Source: an uncultured Erysipelotrichaceae bacterium
GTDB lineage: Bacteria; Bacillota_I; Bacilli_A; Erysipelotrichales; Coprobacillaceae
NCBI GenBank assembly: GCA_900544435.1
Contig: UQVG01000070.1
Span: 1-9,259, forward strand
Direction: 5' to 3'
DNA length: 9,259 nt
This document shows, in pieces, positions 7,719 to 9,259 of the stretch. The notes beneath the pieces were generated by a model that saw only the letters and a program-made list of their open reading frames with translations, did not search any database and was not told the origin of the DNA. The translations under genes were made by a program, and so were the position numbers. How positions within the stretch are numbered: the first letter of the stretch is position 1; every line of letters starts with the position of its first letter.

Positions 7719-8986
7719 AAAATCCTTCTTTTGATTTAAATGTAAGATATTTAGATTTTGATGGTCGAAAAATTGAAATTAATTATGTTTCTAGTTTATG
7801 TTCTGATGAATTGATTGCTTATTTAGTAGAAGGAATTACTAATGCAAAAGGAAAGACATTGAAGGATTGTTTGAATAATGGGGATGTCAAAGAAGAACTC
7901 AATAAAGAAAACTATGAATATGCGATGCTTACAGGATGTGCTATTGTTAAAGATATAACTGAAAGTAAAGTTTATGTTTTAGATACAAGACATTTTCCTA
8001 CTCGTTCAATTGAAGAACCTGATACAGAAAAGTCAGTTAGAGGAAGTAAAGATGGTTTTAATGAAAATCTTTTAAATTGTGCTGGCTTGATTAGAAGACG
8101 TATTCGTACGTTAGACTTAGTAATGGAAAAAGTTACAGTTGGTAAAAAAAATAAATTAGATATTTGTTTATGTTATTTAAAAAGTGAAATAGATCAAACG
8201 ATGTTAAAAAGTATTAAAGAAAGACTTGATGAAATAAAAAATGAAGATTTAATTATGACAGATCGTGCTCTAGAAGAATTAATTTTTGACCAAGGTTATA
8301 ATCCTTTTCCACTTGTAAGATACAGCGAAAGACCAGATGTGGTATCAACACATATTCATCATGGTTATCTTGCAATTATTTGTGATACTTCAAGTTCAGT
8401 TATGATGTTACCAACAACTTTGTTTGAAATATTAGAACATGTTGAAGAACATCGTCAAACACCGATTATTGGTACTTTTATTCGTTTGATTCGTTTTAGT
8501 GCTGTTTTTCTTTCAATTTATTTAGTTCCTTTATGGATGTTGATTGTAAATCAAGGAAATGTCAGTTTAAAAAAATTATTTTCAATTATTTTAGTAGAAC
8601 TTGCTGTTGAATTATTAAGAATTGCAACTATTCATACTCCTGATTCTATTTCCAATACAATGGGGATGATTGCTGCTATTTTATTAGGTGAATTTGCAAT
8701 CGAGCTTGGTTTTTTTTCAGGAGAAATTCTTTTGTTTGTATCCATTGGAAATGTTTGTGGTTTTGCCACACCTAATTATGAGTTATCTTTAACGAATAAA
8801 TATGTAAAGATATTTATGATTTTATGTTCAGGATTATTTGGTTGGTTAGGTTTTATTGCTTATCAAGTTATTTTATATATGTATTTAATATCATTAAAAC
8901 CTTTTGGCTTTTCTTATCTTTATCCATTGATTCCATTTAATGGAAAAGATTTACTTCAATTCATTATTAGAGAACCTAAGAAATAA
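7715..8986 (+). CDS. spoVAF: Stage V sporulation protein AF, GerA-family spore germination membrane protein
   Basis: This 423-residue protein belongs to the GerA/SpoVAF family, spore inner-membrane proteins related to the A subunits of germinant receptors. A soluble N-terminal region (1 to about 250) contains the family signature RGSKDGFNENL plus LIRRRIR (109-131). A membrane domain follows with about five hydrophobic segments (roughly 257-279, 288-303, 315-333, 335-350 and 363-395). LLRIATIHTPDSISNTMGMI, GFFSGEIL and TPNYELSLTNK closely follow the SpoVAF pattern. Location inside spoVA favours SpoVAF over a germinant-receptor gerXA, which would usually sit with B and C partners. It is shorter than Bacillus SpoVAF (about 490). 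I see no Shine-Dalgarno before the ATG; the ATGA overlap with spoVAE suggests translation by re-initiation. Confidence 0.9.
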   Translation: MKNPSFDLNVRYLDFDGRKIEINYVSSLCSDELIAYLVEGITNAKGKTLKDCLNNGDVKEELNKENYEYAMLTGCAIVKDITESKVYVLDTRHFPTRSIEEPDTEKSVRGSKDGFNENLLNCAGLIRRRIRTLDLVMEKVTVGKKNKLDICLCYLKSEIDQTMLKSIKERLDEIKNEDLIMTDRALEELIFDQGYNPFPLVRYSERPDVVSTHIHHGYLAIICDTSSSVMMLPTTLFEILEHVEEHRQTPIIGTFIRLIRFSAVFLSIYLVPLWMLIVNQGNVSLKKLFSIILVELAVELLRIATIHTPDSISNTMGMIAAILLGEFAIELGFFSGEILLFVSIGNVCGFATPNYELSLTNKYVKIFMILCSGLFGWLGFIAYQVILYMYLISLKPFGFSYLYPLIPFNGKDLLQFIIREPKK

Positions 8987-9008
8987 AAATTTATAATAAT
9001 TTTTATTT
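8981..9008. terminator. All-A/T inverted repeat at the end of spoVAF, possible weak terminator
   Basis: AAATAAAAATT (8981-8991) pairs perfectly with AATTTTTATTT (8998-9008) around a 6-base loop, and the left arm covers the spoVAF stop codon. Position and the T-rich right arm fit a terminator, and the symmetry would work in both directions. However, a stem with no G-C pair is weak, so termination may be leaky. The loop is TATAAT, which is also a perfect -10 sequence but has no -35 at the right distance. Confidence 0.4.
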
Positions 9009-9015
9009 CAAATAT

Positions 9016-9061
9016 GTATAAATCGTACATATATATGGTAAAATATATGTACGATTTATAC
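9016..9061. repeat. Perfect inverted repeat with 19-base arms, probable operator
   Basis: The arm GTATAAATCGTACATATAT (9016-9034) is repeated exactly in inverted orientation at 9043-9061, separated by ATGGTAAA (9035-9042). The repeat encloses the likely promoter of the next gene, and its right arm ends at the base before GGAGG. Arms this long and perfect are very unlikely by chance. The most likely role is a dimer-binding operator for the AbiEi-like protein that follows. If transcription began upstream, the same sequence would form an RNA hairpin against the ribosome binding site. Confidence 0.9.
9036..9044 (+). promoter_or_regulatory. Extended -10 promoter inside the inverted repeat
   Basis: TGGTAAAAT fits the extended -10 pattern TGnTATAAT with one mismatch in the hexamer. 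No good -35 lies 17 bases upstream (GTATAA), but extended -10 promoters need it less. Transcription would start near 9050-9052, leaving a short leader with the ribosome binding site at 9062. The promoter lies in the spacer of the palindrome, so a protein bound to both arms would block it. Confidence 0.5.
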
Positions 9062-9066
9062 GGAGG
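9062..9066 (+). promoter_or_regulatory. Ribosome binding site of the AbiEi-like gene
   Basis: GGAGG lies 7 bases before the ATG at 9074 and directly after the right arm of the inverted repeat. It fixes the start of a gene whose end is off the window. Confidence 0.8.
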
Positions 9067-9073
9067 TGGAATT

Positions 9074-9259
9074 ATGTCATTTGATCAAGAATTTGACGAG
9101 TTAGTAAAAAAGAATAATGGTCTGATTAGATATTGTGAGCTTACAAATATTGGATATAACCAAAGACAAATAAAAAAACTAGAGATTGAAATGGTTATTG
9201 AAAGAATTGAAAAAGGAATTTATTGTCATAAAGATTATTATCCAGATATGTTAAAGGTG
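9074..9259 (+). CDS. AbiEi-type antitoxin/transcriptional regulator, N-terminal part (3' end off window)
   Basis: The first 62 residues are visible and the frame is still open at the window end. The pattern NNGLIRYCELTNIGYNQRQI (residues 14-33), then KKLEIEMVIERIEKGIY, matches the winged-helix domain at the N-terminus of AbiEi-family antitoxins. In that domain a short helix is followed by a helix-turn-helix of the form 'elxxxGixxxxixkLxxxGxlxRixrGvY'. AbiEi proteins act as antitoxins of type IV systems and repress their own promoters, by binding inverted repeats. Many homologues are solo regulators without an AbiEii nucleotidyltransferase toxin. Which applies here depends on sequence beyond the window. 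The gene has its own promoter and a strong ribosome binding site, so it is separate from spoVA. Recognition is by eye from a short fragment. Confidence 0.7.
   Translation, partial: MSFDQEFDELVKKNNGLIRYCELTNIGYNQRQIKKLEIEMVIERIEKGIYCHKDYYPDMLKV

Noticed and set aside
7715..8986. Germinant-receptor A subunit (gerXA) rather than spoVAF
   Set aside because: It is the last gene of the spoVA operon, no B or C subunit follows, and the membrane-domain motifs follow SpoVAF.
8992..8997. Perfect TATAAT as a stand-alone promoter
   Set aside because: No -35 or extended -10 lies at the right distance and it is the loop of an A/T hairpin; such hexamers are common by chance in A/T-rich DNA. Kept only as an alternative start in one finding.
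1..9259. CRISPR array, tRNA, rRNA or insertion sequence
   Set aside because: No regularly spaced repeats, cloverleaf-type sequence or transposase-like frame was seen on either strand.

Overview
The window is from a low-G+C Gram-positive, endospore-forming bacterium. It is A+T-rich throughout, has strong GGAGG-type ribosome binding sites, and carries spore-specific genes. The protein sequences and the reduced spoVA operon suggest an anaerobic gut Firmicute of the Erysipelotrichia or Clostridia type. That placement is inference by eye, not a database match. All genes lie on the + strand.

Region 1 (1-5827) is a tryptophan operon in the order trpE-G-D-C-F-B-A. It encodes every step from chorismate to L-tryptophan. 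trpE lacks its 5' end because it starts upstream of the window, so the operon promoter and any leader, T-box or attenuator are not visible. The genes are very tightly packed. Five of the six junctions overlap by 8-17 bases, and the only gap (trpD-trpC) is 11 bases. Each internal start has its own Shine-Dalgarno sequence inside the preceding gene. A hairpin with a T-run at about 5830-5861 ends the operon. TrpA has Glu in place of the catalytic Asp60 of the Salmonella enzyme.

Region 2 (5946-8986) is a four-gene spoVA operon: spoVAC, spoVAD, spoVAE and a spoVAF/GerA-family gene. These inner-membrane and membrane-associated proteins load dipicolinic acid (DPA) into the developing spore and release it at germination. 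The spoVAA, spoVAB and spoVAEa genes of the Bacillus operon are absent here, but spoVAF is kept. Its genes also overlap (23, 4 and 4 bases). The 118-base gap before it holds the trp terminator, only weak sigma-G-like promoter matches, and two small dyads.

Region 3 (8987-9259) starts a new transcription unit. An all-A/T hairpin follows spoVAF. Then comes a perfect inverted repeat with 19-base arms (9016-9061) that encloses an extended -10 promoter and abuts the ribosome binding site of a truncated gene. That gene's N-terminus looks like the winged-helix domain of AbiEi-type antitoxins/regulators. The arrangement strongly suggests an autoregulated toxin-antitoxin or orphan regulator unit continuing beyond the window. 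It is the most interesting part of the sequence. No RNA genes, CRISPR arrays or insertion sequences were seen.
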